Origin: Spirodela intermedia
Taxonomy: Eukaryota; Streptophyta; Magnoliopsida; Alismatales; Araceae
DNA: 64,000 nucleotides
Assembly (NCBI GenBank): GCA_902729315.2
Contig: LR746267.1
Span: 9,118,924 to 9,182,923 of the forward strand
Direction: 5' to 3'
A model generated the notes under the pieces. It was given only the letters and a program-made list of their open reading frames with translations. It ran no database searches and had not been told where the DNA came from. Positions 35,585 to 49,039 of this stretch are shown in pieces; positions within the stretch are counted from its first letter, which is position 1, and every line of letters begins with the position of its first letter. The translations under genes and the position numbers were made by a program.

Positions 35585-37613
35585 TCAAATTCCCCATCCA
35601 TGGCCAAATCCATATGGGTCTGGAAAGGCGACATGGTCCTGATGGTGGTCGAGGCTCCGCCCAGACAGTGGCTCCTCGAGAGTCCTTTGATTGGATTTGG
35701 GCAACGGTGAGACGAATTCGGCGATCTTCTCAGCTATCTCCGCCGAAGCGCCTTCCTGGGACCAGCAACCCACGACAGAGTCAAGGACTAAAGATGGAAA
35801 AATGTCAAAGAGCTGACTTCAGAAAAATGATTACATACCAACACGTACTAAACCAAAAAAGAAACAACAATAATAGATACAGTACTACGTCATGAGTGTG
35901 AGAGCTCAATCAAAATAGAGCTTGGATAAATAGATAGCCGTCGGAATTGAACACCCAAGTAAAGGGAAACAGGAAAAAGTTTACAGATTTTCTTAAAATG
36001 AAATTCTTATAAGAGAAAATATCTGGCCTTTTTTAAATCTACAGACCTCCATTTATTTATCTTCTTCATGAGAAAGTATCATTTTTGGGAAATTTAGAAT
36101 CGCTTCAGGCCATAAGATTGCTGTTATTTGAAAAAGATAATCTCCAAGGAAAGAAATTTTTCCATGGATAATGAAGAAGGAATCCTTTCCCCATCTCGTC
36201 TGTGGATCTTTTAAGGAAACTTCAATAACTTAACCTTCAAGTGCAGCCAATTTCCCATGCTTCAAGCCATTCAATTCATTGCAGCAGGAGAAAATAAACG
36301 AAATAAAAAAATAAGCCTTCTTCACCAACAATGCTGATGAACTTGAAGCTCGATAAGTTCTGATGGAAGCATATGCATGCACTCACCTGAGGCCACCGCC
36401 CCCCAAAATGGTGGAAGAACTTTGCTTGCGGAACAGCATCGGCAATGCGGCGCCCCTCGTCGATCCATCTGTCAGACCAAGTGTTGGACCAGAGCACCTG
36501 AAGGGGCACGGCTGCCAACGCCTCGGAGGCACCCCAGTCTCCTACACTGAAGCTGAAGTTCAGAACCCTCCCGGCCTCCACCACTGCGTTCCTCCCGTTG
36601 TTCCTGTTCAGCAGATGGAGATGAGCCTCCGCCGCCGCAGCATCCATTGACCTCGAGCAGCACAGCTTGAGCAGACCAGAGAAGACGAAGCGGGAGCGTA
36701 GGAACAGTTCGCCGAGAAGGGGCACCCCCACAATCCAAGATGGGAATGCTGCGGATTCGGAAGAGGTATCCACCAATGTGACGCTACTGACGGCGCCTGG
36801 ATTTCCGGTGACCCAGTGGGCGCCTACTGCGAGGGCTGAATCGTGGAGAACCAAATGGACGGGTACGAGCTCCAAGGAATCGATCACTTGAGCCACGATT
36901 CTGCTCAAGGTCTCTGATTCGAACGGAGATTCCTCATCAATCTTCTTATCAGGAACCCTAATTCTGTTACCTTCGTAGGCAATATGGCCTGTCTCGATGA
37001 GTTGATCAAAGCCCCAAAACAGGCCCTTGACTTTGATGTCGGAGTAAAGTTCCCGTGCCCAGACTAGGGCACCCGGCCACCCCCAACCTCTTCGCGATAC
37101 CAGTTTGTCAGAGAAACCCGCTCCGGGAAGATCGATGGCGACGGCCCGCAGACCAAGGGCACCAAGAGACTGGAGGACCTCACGGAAGGAGTAGGAACTG
37201 CAGCCCAGGCCGTGGAGAAGGAGAACGGTCTCCCCGCCCTTAGGGCCGCGCTCGATCGCGAACACCTCCACTGGAGGACCTTCTGGCGTGATTTGAGCCT
37301 TGATCAGCCTCCCCCGGGAATAGTGGCTTCGGAGATCATTGGGCAGACCAAGGAACCAGGACCTCTCGTCCTTCGGACGTAGAGAGTAGAGAGAGGCGAC
37401 TAGAACGGTGATGACGGAGACGAGAAAGGTTAAACGAGCCCAAAAGGAGAAGGCCTTAGCATACGAGCCGACGCCAGAGGCGGTAGAGGAAGAGGAGGAA
37501 CGCCTCTCGTCGTCCGGCCATCGGCATCGGCCGGATCCCTTCTCACTCCTACATCCTTTCACTTCTTCGACGACGTCGGATTTCTTGCTCTCCGTCGCCT
37601 CCTTGATCGCCAT
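35585..37613 (-). CDS. AXR4: AXR4-like alpha/beta-hydrolase-fold protein, intact, 2 exons
   Basis: Exons 37613-36387 and 35755-35585 give 1398 nt and 465 aa, close to Arabidopsis AXR4. In Arabidopsis AXR4 is an ER protein needed for correct plasma-membrane targeting of the auxin influx carrier AUX1. The N-terminus is hydrophilic (MAIKEATESKK), then one membrane segment at about residues 57-78 (FWARLTFLVSVITVLVASLY). The conserved PNDLRSHYSRGR segment follows, then the alpha/beta-hydrolase core (VLLLHGLGCSSYSF, AIDLPGAGFSDK). The nucleophile-elbow region reads LVLHDSAL instead of the usual G-X-S-X-G, which is the family pattern. Exon 2 carries IAEFVSPLPKS and a His/Asp/Gly-rich tail ending YGFGHGWGI. 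The donor is cag/gtgagt and the acceptor cccag. It is divergent from the aminopeptidase P gene. Its exon 2 is duplicated at 20105-20304. Confidence 0.92.
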
Positions 37614-37947
37614 GAATGGAGCTCGGAAGCGCTAAAGAAAGTTGGCGCGGGCTCTGCTGTCGTGGACGGAAGGGGATGAAATGTCAGAGAGGGTAGGAGC
37701 TGCAGCAGGTTTTATTATGACCGTCTTCGCTTATAGAGACCGCAGGTGACTAAATCATTGACTCACAGTGTCTGCTCACAAAGTTAGCGGTATTGGTAAC
37801 CAGAATCAGTTACCGAGCTGATTAGTATCCGTTTATTAGAGTCTGCCTTACGACTACAAACTACCCTCCCCATGAGTTCCCTCTTCCCTTCAAATCTCTT
37901 TGCCACCACGCGGAGGTCGCCTTATCGCTGTTTGGAAGGGGAAGAAG
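37614..37947. promoter_or_regulatory. Bidirectional promoter between AXR4 and aminopeptidase P
   Basis: Only 334 bp separate the AXR4 start codon (minus) from the aminopeptidase P start codon (plus), so the two genes must share this upstream space, including both 5' UTRs. No clear TATA box was assigned on either side. Co-regulation is possible but is inference. Confidence 0.6.
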
Positions 37948-39411
37948 ATGGCAGCTGCAGCAGCGGCCCTCTCCCACGCTTCCTCCCCCTTCTCCGTCTT
38001 CCTGGTTCGCTCTACGCCGTGCGCGTCGATCCTCGGTCTCCGCTTCCTGAACGCGTCTGCGTCCTTCCAAGGAAAATTCGGGCCTCGGGGAGTGGTTCCT
38101 ACGTCGAGGTCCCGAAATCTTGGGCATCCTACCGTGGCTGTCCGGTGCTCGGGGGGTCCTATAAAGGCACGCCCATCGTCAGAACTCCGAAGGAGTCCGT
38201 CGCTGGGTGATGACGAGAAACTTCGTGCTCTTCGGGAGTTGTTTTCGAGTCCTGGCGTCGGGATCGACGCCTATATTATCCCCTCTCAGGATGCTCATCA
38301 GGTTAGCTCCTCCTGATTCTGCTTATACTCTGGAAATATTTGGAAGCCTTGAAAATTGCTCTTTGCCACGGGGAAGCTACGATCCCTCTAATATTGATTA
38401 TCCTAAATTATTCTTCATAGACTATGTTTAGCTTCGTTGAGGTTCCAATAACTTCGCTACTTTAAATAAAAAAAATCTAATTTTCCAATTATCTATTCGT
38501 CTTCCAACGAGACCACCTAAGACTTGGCACAATTTTTGTGTTGAGTAGGGATCACAAAGAAACAGAGGTGAATCACAGTAAATGCTACCATAATATGGAT
38601 ATTAGTGTTAAAGGCTAGAGAGACGGAACTTCTGATGTAGGGATCCGACGTGAGTCCTTGCATACAAATTTAGCTTTGGGCACACACCACTACGTTTGGC
38701 TAAAGCAGATGCAAACAGGGATAAGAGCTGGATAATTACGGGTCTATTTGCATTCTTATCTATCTTCATCCTTTTTAGTTTTCTTTCAACTAGTGTGGTC
38801 TTTACATGTGTTCTTCATTGTCTTATGTAATATTTGTACATTGGAAAAGGAAGTCACAGTCGTTAGTGTTCTTTAACGATATTACTTGGCATTTGATGCT
38901 GGGAGTCTATTCTTTATAAGTTTAAAGTGCAGAGTCTGTGCGAACATATTATTTTGGATAAAATATTGTCGACACTTTTTTGCCAACCATTCTCTTAACG
39001 GAGTCATCAAATAATGTTATCAGTTTTTTGAAAGCTATGAACCATCTAAGAAGTGATATGATAGAGTGGTATACAAAAATATTAATATTAATATTAAGAA
39101 GAATAAAAAGACCTCGGGGCTATCAATTTAATAAGGGTTAAAGTTGTCTTTAGGGTAGAAACATATAATTACCTCCTGCATGAGCATAGGTGCCACTTGA
39201 AGGATGAGAATCAGACTGAATTATCAGCTAACCTCCAGAATCAGACAGAATATGTTAGGAAGAAGCTGTCTTTCACGTATGGGAGGCTTTTGAGATTTAA
39301 ATGGTGACTTGATTAAGAATGTATCTAGTTCTATCTGGGTTTCTTTACTAGTAAAAAAACAGCAAAAGGTCCTTGTGGCCATGACAAGATGACATATAAG
39401 AGAATGGAATT

Positions 39412-39449
<38 letters not shown>

Positions 39450-42400
39450 ACTCTATGTGCTGTAATTTTAACTCTCTCCAATTCTTGTCTGTGAATTGAT
39501 TTGTATGAGATATTTTTTGGAAGTTGGCCAGCATGTGAATTTTGTTAGACGAGGATAAGGGAATAAAGCTTCAGTCTTGAATGTCCAACTCAGCCTGGAA
39601 ACTAGGTTCGGTGAACATTGTCATAATTGGTTACTTACTGATAGCTATCACCATTGGCCATGTCTGGCCTACATGTTCCTTCTCCTTGTTCAGGCCCCTG
39701 CAGGTGTTAAACCCATGACCTCAGATTGTGCAGTTTCCAGGCTAGCATGCAGTCACTTCGGTACGTTGTATTCTCATACAGGAAAAAATATATACGTGAA
39801 TCTTTGCTTATTTGGCATAAACAACAGTGTGTGTCTAGAAAAAGCTTCGTGCAGAGATCAGTAACTTAGAGCCCTAGGATTATTTTTTGAGAGCCGGTAG
39901 ATCAGGATTCAACAAATTTTCTTTTATTTTTTTGACTTCTGTTGATTTTTGAATATATTTCTCAGTGTTCTCCTATTTTCCCCCTTAACCAACATGGACC
40001 AGAAAATCCCCAAGGCTTCTCTATTCCAATTCAAAGGAACTCCGCTCTACGCATTGGACGGATGCTTTAAGAAGAAGTTGATTGTGGATTGATTTTAATT
40101 ACTGTGTATTTTGATTGATAACTCTATATCATGTTTGCTAGGCCTAGTTAAATCGAGATAGATGAATCAGTGGTAATATGTTCTAAAAGAAATATTTCTT
40201 AGATCAGAGAATTAATTTTAAGAATAAATATCACATTGAACCACTGGTGTGGCTTGTCAAATGGTGCATGCTTTATTGTCAGAGGAAGAAGTGGGTTTTA
40301 TGTTAACTATATTACTGTCAGAAGAAAAAAATTGGATGGATGAGTATTTCTCATTATAAGTGTACTTATATGGTTTTTCACTGTGTTTACTTGCTAGAGT
40401 GAGTTCATTGCTGAATGCTTCATGAGAAGGGCCTTCATATCAGGGTTCACTGGCAGTGCTGGGACTGCTGTGGTTACCCGAGGAAAAGCTGCTCTTTGGA
40501 CTGACGGGCGCTATTTTCTTCAGGTTCCAGTCGTTTGAATATTATTACTTTAGAATGCATTTCTTCTTGTCGTTTGGTAAAAATAAATTTCAGAATGCAA
40601 CCTTTGTCTTTTATACTTGATGTATGCAGATTTTATGACATTGACTTTTGTGATCAGGCTGAGAAACAATTGAACAAAGACTGGGTGCTTATGCGAAGTG
40701 GGAATATTGGAGTTCCTACTACTGGCGAATGGCTTAATGATGTTTTGACTCCAGGTTGCAGAGTTGGCATTGACCCTGTGAGTTTTCTTTATTTGTTGAT
40801 CCGCATCTTCTTCTTGTTCATCATAGATCTGTAAAATTGTTGACTCGTTTTGATTACCAAAATCTTTGATGTTGGTTAAAAATACTTTGGTCATACCTAT
40901 TGTGGGAACTGGCGGCTCTAATCACTTATTTCTCCTATTTGTGCAATGTTAGACACATGCTTCAGCAATCGTCTAGAATGTACTGTAACTCGCTTTTTCT
41001 CTGTTATTATTAGTTCTCTGTCTAATGTATTTGACTTTGTGAAGGGGACAGTTTCTTTTCTCTTCTGATGCAGCGGAGGAATTGAAAAACGTTCTCTCTA
41101 AGAAGAATCATCAGTTGGTTTACCTCTATGATTTCAATCTAGTGGACAAGATTTGGATAGAATCAAGGCCAAAACCTCCAGCGGAACCCATAAGAGTCCA
41201 TGATATCAAATATGCAGGGATTGATGCCTCTTCAAAAATGATTTCCTTAAGATCTCAGCTCCACGAAGCTGGGTGTACAGCTATTGTTATCTCAATGCTC
41301 GATGAGATTGCTTGGTTACTGAACTTGGTAAGTTTTAATAATTAACTAAACTGAGTGTGGTGTTTATGTGATGTAGTTGATGCCGTCTATGCTGATTTAA
41401 TATTTATATCGCGGACTGAACAGCAATGCAAAATAGGGTGGTCATTAGAAAGGCTTTAATTTAGTTAATTTAGTTTTATTCTGGAGTAAGATATCATTTT
41501 GCACACAACTCTTTTTAAAGAGGTCAGATCACTTATGCTTTCACCTTTTGCCAAGGTTGACAAAAACATAGATCAAAGTAGGTTTTTTTTTTTTTCGGCT
41601 TTTCAGATCATGAAATGTAGTCTAGATAATTATCCTGTGTATCTTACAGTTACGTGAGTGAATAATTGTTGATTTAGCAATTGAGTTACTAACATTTATT
41701 TCATTTTAGTTGTTAATGCTTTTATATAATTTTTAGTCACTGCTATTTTAGAGTTACGTATTGGTCTTGGATTTCTACTTTGGTGTAAGGATTTGAATTT
41801 TGATCTCCATTTTAAATAGTACCAGCAAGCTTTAGGATTAACAGCACTCCAGTGTGCTAAACTTTTGGCCTAAGATGCTTGCATAGCAACATAGAATAAT
41901 CAGACTGTCGCTATCTTCAGTGATGGAATGCATGTTAACCGTCATGTATGTAACAGCATGTTTACACCAAAGAAAGTCTCATAAAGATGTACGATTTTGG
42001 ATTATGTGTTCGTGATTACTGCTTCAAGTCAACATTTTTCCTATTGGTAGATTATCTTGATTTTTGTGTTTGTCTGGGAGGATGATACAAATTATGGTCT
42101 GCTAACCGATTTTTATCTCATTTTTATATTGCAGAGAGGAAATGATGTTCCAAATTCACCTGTGGTGTATGCATACTTAATTGTTGAGATTGACAGTGCT
42201 AAATTATTTGTTGATAAGTCTAAGGTGACTCAGGAAGTTTTGGTTCACTTGGAAAATTCTGGAGTGGAACTGAGGCCTTATGATTCTGTTATCTCAGAAA
42301 TCGAGAGGTTTGCTTGACAACAATTAATAGTTTTTCTTATAATCTCTTCTATTATCTCAATTGAAATTTCGCGTAACCTTTCATGTATTCTGATCAATTT

Positions 42401-45400
42401 GCGTGTTAAATTTTCATGAGGCCATTTTATTCTCTCTTTATCCTTTGTGGGTTTTTAGCTTGATGTTGACGCAGACCCATTGAATGATGAGCGATCCGCC
42501 ATATTCATTTATTGTGGTTTTTGGCTCCTTCAAAACAAAGCTAATATTTTTTACTTTTTGAGCTAAATCTCCGTCAGTAGAGGATGAATATATGCAGAAG
42601 ATTCTAATTCTGTCAAACTTCTCAAAATGACAGAAAACTCATTCTCCTAGCTGACCTTCTCCCTTGCCCCTGGCTACCTCCCTTTTTTGTCGGCTGCCAA
42701 GAACTCTCCTTCCTGTTGGTTGTGCCCTGCCCTGGCCGTCCCCTCTCTTCATCCTGCAATACTCCTACTTTTCCCGGCAGTTCCCTCTCACCATCTGGCA
42801 ACTTTGGCCCACGCATTTTCTCCTGCGGCCCAAATGCCTAACCCCTCTGTCTTGCGCTGAACCCCTAGGCCTTCTCCCAGTCCAGCTGTCTAATCTGCGC
42901 TAGGAGGCTTAGGAGCAAGTCATAAAAGTGATACTTTCAATGGAGTATGGTCGGACCTAAAAGGCATCAGAAAATAATTAATGTGTAATATTGTTTTCAT
43001 TTTATTTCAACCAGAAATATTTTTAATTTTCTGCATCATAGGATGAAACATTTTTGAGATCCATATACGGGCTTATTAGAAAGTGTGCTAACTATAAATT
43101 CCCATGGGTAATGAAGCATCTGACTATCAATTGTTGCTTGAATTGAATTATAGAGCAGAAAAATTATGGTTTTCAAATTGATATTATGGTGGTGTTGAGG
43201 CAATCCCTTGCATGTCCCTAGTCGTCGAATCCTGACTCTCAGATCAGTTTGTCAGGATTCTCAATCAGACCGTTGAAACCCTTACCGAACTCTAGTAACC
43301 GTAGATACCCTGAAAAGCAGACAGGTCCACTGTCTTCTTAGAGGGACTATGCCTGCAGAAAGTGGAACGAGCTCCTGGGTTTGTGCTTGCTATCATGCAT
43401 TACTTTAGAGGCTCTTTACAATTGTGAAAGGTCAAAAAAATGACACAAACAGTGGGGAGGAAGCCATAACAAAATTAAAACAGCCTGCAGATCAATGACC
43501 CTACAGAGGATAGCATCTGCTTAAGTGTATACACTTAACTCCAGTTTGTTTGATCTTCCTTTATCTGCTTAAGCAGATGCTTTCTCAAGTGTATGCTGCT
43601 AAGATCCAAAATCAGAGAGTGACGAACTTGTCTTATTTAATGAAAATAGTCCTCTGGATGGAAAGAAATGAAGAGAGAAATAGTAGAAGAACCAGGAACA
43701 GATTGGAGAGTCGCATACAACTCCCAATCAGAACCCCAAACCCTCTCGTTGATCCACGAGCACAATACAGCCGATTTCCCCCCCCCCCCCCATTCCTTCC
43801 TCCCTTGCTCCTTATATCCTGCTCCTTGCTACAACTTCCCTCTGCCTTATTTAGGCAGTTATCCTCCAAACTGCTCCTTGCTATAACTGCTCCTTCTCTC
43901 CATCCTTAAGTAATGCTGACCGTTACTCTCTTATTGGGGTTTGGGCCTTCTTCCTTCTAAAATATGTATGTGGAGGCTTATCATATGATTTCTCAAGCAG
44001 ATGCTTTCTCAGGTTACATGCTTTCATTACAGCAAGATCTTGATTCTCTTTGCACTGTCATTTCTGATCCTAAAATTAATTGTCTTCCCCCTGTTAATTG
44101 TCAACTTACCCTTCTACAACCCTTTGTCTACACTTACTCAACTCTTTCTTTATTTGACATTATTAAAGTTTAAGCATCTGCTTTCTCAAGTGAACTACAG
44201 ATCAAACAACCTGGAGTTCAGGAGGCATACACTTGAGAAATCATCTACTTAAAGTTTAATAATGTCAAATAAAGAAAAAGGTTGACAAGTGTAGACAAAG
44301 GGTTGTAGAAGGGTAAGTTGACAATTAACTGAGGGAAATGGCAGTTAATTATAGAGTCAGAAATGACAGTGCAAAGAGAATCAAGATCCTGCTGTAATAA
44401 AAGCATACAACTTGAGAAAGCATCTGCTTGAGAAACCATATGATAAGCCTCCACATACATATTATAGAAAGAAGAAGGCCCAAACCCCAATAAGAGAGTA
44501 ACGGTCAGCATTAAAGGAAGAGTTTGACAGTTAATTATAGGGTCAGAAATGATAATGCAAAGAGAATCAAGATCCTAATGTAATGAAAGATGCTATTGTG
44601 AAATGGGATGCAGAAATTAATAAAATAGTTGAGCAGACAAAAAATGTTAAGACTTGGCACAAGATCACAGAAATGATAAATTGAATTCACTTCCCATTCC
44701 TAATCTTTGAAAACGGGAAGAAAATAAATGAGGTTCCAAGAAGTGTCTTGTTGTTATCGTTTTAGAATTTTTCGTTGTGTCTTCCACAATTCCACCACCA
44801 GATCTTCATCTCAACAGGAGTCTTCTTGTTTCCATGTTCTTCTCTACTTTTCAACAATTAAACATTGCAATTATATGTTTAGATTTAATTTTTTTAGCCC
44901 ACTTTTGTGGATATTGAATCACGCAATCATACTCCAGGTAGTTGCTATCTACCAATCGACTTTTGGTTAGAAATTTGACATTTCATTTTAGTTATTTCCA
45001 CTTGCATGTCCTTCTGATATGCTATTTGAGTCAGTAAAATGGGTCAGGAAACCCTGATATGCATGTGGCATCGTAAAACAATCTTAGCCAGTTACAGTTT
45101 TTATCTCTTCTTCTCACCCTCGAAAAATATACTCAGATAAGCTAACCGTCGCTGGTGAGTTTAATCAGTAAGAAACTTGATTATTATATCTTCTTTTTGC
45201 TTTGAATTGATTTCTCGATAATTGTCAGTACTTCCAACCCTAACAAGATATCTGCATAGATTCTCATTCACTGAATCATGTTTAACTTCCTAGTTTGGCA
45301 GCTCGAGGGGCGAACCTATGGTTAGATACCTCAAGTGCGAATGCTGCTATCTTTAGTAGGTTCAAGTCTGCTTGTGATAGATACTGGGAAAGTCTTCAAA

Positions 45401-48400
45401 AGAAAACAAACGCCAATTTTGGTCAAGAAAAGATTCAGTTGCCTGAATCTAATGGTTCTCCCACGGGAGGCCCTAGTGGCTTTTGTAGGCCTTCCCCCGT
45501 CACTTTTGCAAAAGCAGTGAAGAATGATGCAGAACTTGAAGGCATGCGTAATTCTCATCTGAGGTAACTGAACTCTTACAAGCTTCTATTTGTTGAAGAT
45601 TCTGTTATTAATCCCCCTAAAATGTCTCCTTGACCGTCCTTTAAAGGAAGAAATTGACAATCTTTATTGCCAGCTAAATGGTGATAGGAATCATGGAATG
45701 TATGCAGCCCTAGGTTTCGAATCAATATACTTCTATAGCATGAATTATGGCAAGTTTCTAATATTGGGTTGGAAGATTCACTTCCTTGGTGGTTCCCAAT
45801 TCACCGAGTATATAGAAGGTTGTATGTTATGTTTGGGTTGGCTTTGTCTCAGTCGTCGTAACGTGTGCATTTTTTAATACTTTTTTTCACAATAAATTAC
45901 TACCGTCCACCATGAGATCAGTAAGAAGATAAACTGCGTTTGCATTAGCATGTCGACTTATACTGAAATATCTGTACTTAGCTTTGGATAGTGTTGTAGT
46001 AACAAACATTTTGAGTTGTAGCGACCAATGAATTGCAAAATGAAACAATTTTCTAAAGTGACCAAGTTAATTGTAAATTTCATAAATTGAATAGGGTGAT
46101 CTCACATGAAGAATCCCTTCTTCGTGGTTTGTATATGTCTAATGCTGATGAGGAAATGTGACTCGGCTTTCAGAACTTTCCATTTAGAATTTATTGAAAT
46201 GTAAACCAGAGAGAAGGACACAAAATCAATGATAACTAATGGTATTTGCAGAGATGCGGCTGCTCTTGCAGAATTTTGGGCTTGGCTGGAGGAAGAGGTC
46301 CATAAGACTCCAGTAACTGAAGTAGAAGTTGCTGATAAGCTGCTCGAGTTCCGTTCAAAGCAGAGTGGATTCCTTGACACGAGCTTTGATACTATCAGCG
46401 GTATGGCTATACTTTGTTCCTTAGTGCACACAATAAAGTAGAATCAATCGTCTGCTGTATTACAGGGACCTTAGAGCATTGCAATCGTATTGATCCATAG
46501 CTTTGCTATTTATTATTACTACTACTTTTAATTTATATCTGGGTTCCTAATTTTGTTAATCCCTTATATTTTCAATGTATTTAATGAATAAAACCAGTTT
46601 TCATGGTGCAGCATATGGTCCAAATGGTGCGATCATTCATTATAGGCCATATCCAGAAAGCTGTAGTGTTGTTGATTCCAAAAATCTTTTTCTACTGGAT
46701 AGTGGCGGTCAGTATGTTGATGGTACCACTGACATAACGAGAACCGTTCATTTTGGAGAACCCACTTCCAGGCAAATGGACTGTTTTACCAGAGTCTTAC
46801 AGGTTTCTTGTTATTTCGATGTTTTCTTTACTTTATTGTCTTTGGGCTGATTTGATTTCTAGTAGTTTCTTTAATTCAATCATCGACTTCACAATATTTC
46901 AATCATGTGTTCTTAGCTTTCCCATTAATTGTGATCGTGCTACAGGGACATATAGCTATTGATCAAGCAGTATTCCCTGAGCGTACTCCTGGTTTTGTGC
47001 TCGATGCACTTGCTCGCATTCCTCTCTGGAAGATTGGGCTAGATTATCGTCACGGTAACCTCCAATTACTTCTTTGACATGTTAGTGTGCCTTGTAAAAA
47101 CACTATATGGCATCGTATGAACTCTCTGCGTTCTTTTTAGGAACTGGCCATGGTGTTGGAGCAGCACTCAATGTACATGAAGGGCCTCAAAGTATCAGCT
47201 TCCGATTTGGAAATATGACTCCACTGCAGAAAGGGATGGTTGTCAGCAACGAACCTGGATACTATGAAGACCATTCTTTTGGCATTCGGATCGAGGTACT
47301 GCAGTAATTATTATGATTGCGTTTGCAGAATACAATGGTCACACATTCGTATGCTATTACCATGCACCAAAATGTTACCTCATAGATAGATATATATATA
47401 TATATATAAATGGATTTATAATTTATATCTGCTTCTCAATCCAGATTTGAGATTATATGCTCTTGTCCAGTACACAGGCTTCACCAAGTTGGCATCATTA
47501 ATCGCTTTCAATAAATAGTCGGTGCTCTTTGTTACCTTCTCTCCGCACATTGCCACTTCAAATGTGCCTAATCTTTATGAAATCTTGAAATTTGTTTCAT
47601 ACGAATTGAAAATTTGAAATAAACGTTATATATTTAAGTTCCTGTGTGTGGGTTTTTTACAATTATGCAATATATGATGTGTCGTGGATACGGCATGCAT
47701 CGGGGATTAAGCCAAAGGGGATGCCAGGTGCATCCCCTCCTGGATCGTCAAGCTTTTACATCGCTGAAACAAACTAGGGCTTTGAAAAGATCTGATCTCT
47801 CACATCCCTCTCTGCAGAATCTTCTTTACGTAAAAGAGGCTGAAACACCAAATTGCTTTGGAGGAATTGCATACCTTGGCTTTGAAAAACTTACGTTCGT
47901 CCCCTTTCAGGTAAATTACCTGCTTCGTAAGCTCTACCATCTTGACCTGTGAATCTGCCTCGTTCAATGGATGCAGAATAAGTAAGTGTTGCTTTATGGA
48001 GGTGGCGAGGAAGTGTATGAAGTCGCGTACAGTTTGTGTAGAGACATGCCATTCTATTAATTACCCCCGTCACCATTTATTTTATGCATCCATCCATTTC
48101 TTCATTATTATTCATCGTTTTCAATTTATTTTTTTCTGACCAGCCTTCTGCTTAACATCCTGCAGGGCAAATTAATTGATTTGTCCCTCTTATCTGCTGT
48201 GGAGGTCAGATGGCTCAACGATTATCATTCCCAAGTGTGGGAAAAGGTCAGCCATTGAAGGGGAGAGCGCTATGATTGACTTCCGGCTTGTCTTTTTGTT
48301 TTTCTTTGCTTTGGAATAGTGAAGCAGTTCGTATATTTCTTCAATGTTGGTTGCAACAACATAGTCCTAAGAAATCAATTTATATTTCTTTTGTTGCATG

Positions 48401-48541
48401 GAAACTTAACCATGGCCATGTTGTAGTTATTTGGGACGATGATCTCCTCATGCTTTGCGGCCTGACATGCAGGTTTCACCATTGCTGGACGGCCCCGCTC
48501 TTAAATGGCTGTGGGACAACACGAGACCTCTCTCCAAGTAG
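37948..48541 (+). CDS. Xaa-Pro aminopeptidase P, chloroplast-type (M24B), 13 exons
   Basis: It removes N-terminal residues that precede proline, using a two-metal centre. Exons: 37948-38301, 40398-40523, 40658-40777, 41052-41327, 42135-42307, 45294-45563, 46252-46400, 46612-46802, 46946-47054, 47141-47295, 47818-47910, 48166-48246, 48473-48541. They sum to 2166 nt, 721 aa plus stop, with every junction in phase. The first 70 or so residues ([15 protein letters not shown]..., rich in Ala, Ser and Arg) look like a plastid transit peptide, as in At3g05350. Creatinase-like N-terminal domains follow ([40 protein letters not shown]), then the M24 catalytic domain with metal ligands in [33 protein letters not shown] and SNEPGYYED. 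Introns 1 (2.1 kb) and 5 (3.0 kb) hold repeats. A broken copy of exon 1 and intron 1 lies at 26750-27200. Confidence 0.95.
39417..39446. repeat. AT microsatellite in aminopeptidase P intron 1
   Basis: An uninterrupted TA run of about 30 bp, purely simple sequence within the 2.1-kb first intron. Confidence 0.9.
43500..44590. repeat. Large inverted repeat (foldback-like) in aminopeptidase P intron 5
   Basis: The arm at about 43915-44173 is repeated in inverted orientation at about 44245-44517, with about 70 bp between. Both contain a 'tatgtatgtggaggcttatc' phrase, a 'caagatcttgattctctttg'-like phrase and 'ccctttgtctacactt', in opposite order. A shorter nested inversion joins about 43525-43560 to about 44195-44220 ('gatcaaacaa..ctggagtt'). 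A third partial copy follows at about 44500-44590. The arms translate to similar short open frames ([14 protein letters not shown]), which reflects the duplication and not a known gene. It resembles a foldback element. The element class is inference. Confidence 0.8.
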
Positions 48542-48708
48542 TAGCATCAGCTATACAACGCAGGCGCCTGCACTATAATTTCAGAGGTGATCCCCCCGGC
48601 TTATGTCAGATGCCCACACCAAGAAAGAGGAAACCTGATCCTGTCGGCCCCCAGAAAAAGATCTTGGACCGTGTCACCATTTATTCATGTTTTTTTATCG
48701 TAAAAAGG

Positions 48709-48783
<75 letters not shown>

Positions 48784-49039
48784 CTGTATACTTGTATATA
48801 GTTAATTCTTATTGATCAAATATCCGGACTTTGCGGCCGTGGAGGAATGAAGGGGGGTTGGCGAAGGATCCCCAGAGGTGAGATACCTACGAAGGAAATG
48901 GTGAAAAGGGAAAAGAAGAGTAGAGGGCCACGAGACCAGTTTTCCGTGTACAAAAACAATTCGATGGCTATGTACGCCGCCGACCAGCAGTCATGGCACC
49001 GAGAATTATTCATTCCAGCGTCAGGTGGAATGACGAGAC
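48542..49039. other. Convergent intergenic space with CT microsatellite
   Basis: This is 498 bp between the aminopeptidase P stop (plus) and the kinase stop (minus), so it must contain both 3' UTRs. A long CT run lies at about 48712-48781. No gene is seen. Poly(A) sites were not assigned. Confidence 0.6.

Noticed and set aside
37900-37950. Upstream in-frame extension of aminopeptidase P from 37900
   Set aside because: It would begin at TTG. The first in-frame ATG, at 37948, gives a typical Ala/Ser-rich plastid transit peptide.
43964-44511. Similar open frames on opposite strands as a possible gene pair
   Set aside because: Their similarity is explained by the inverted repeat; they resemble no protein family and lie in an intron.
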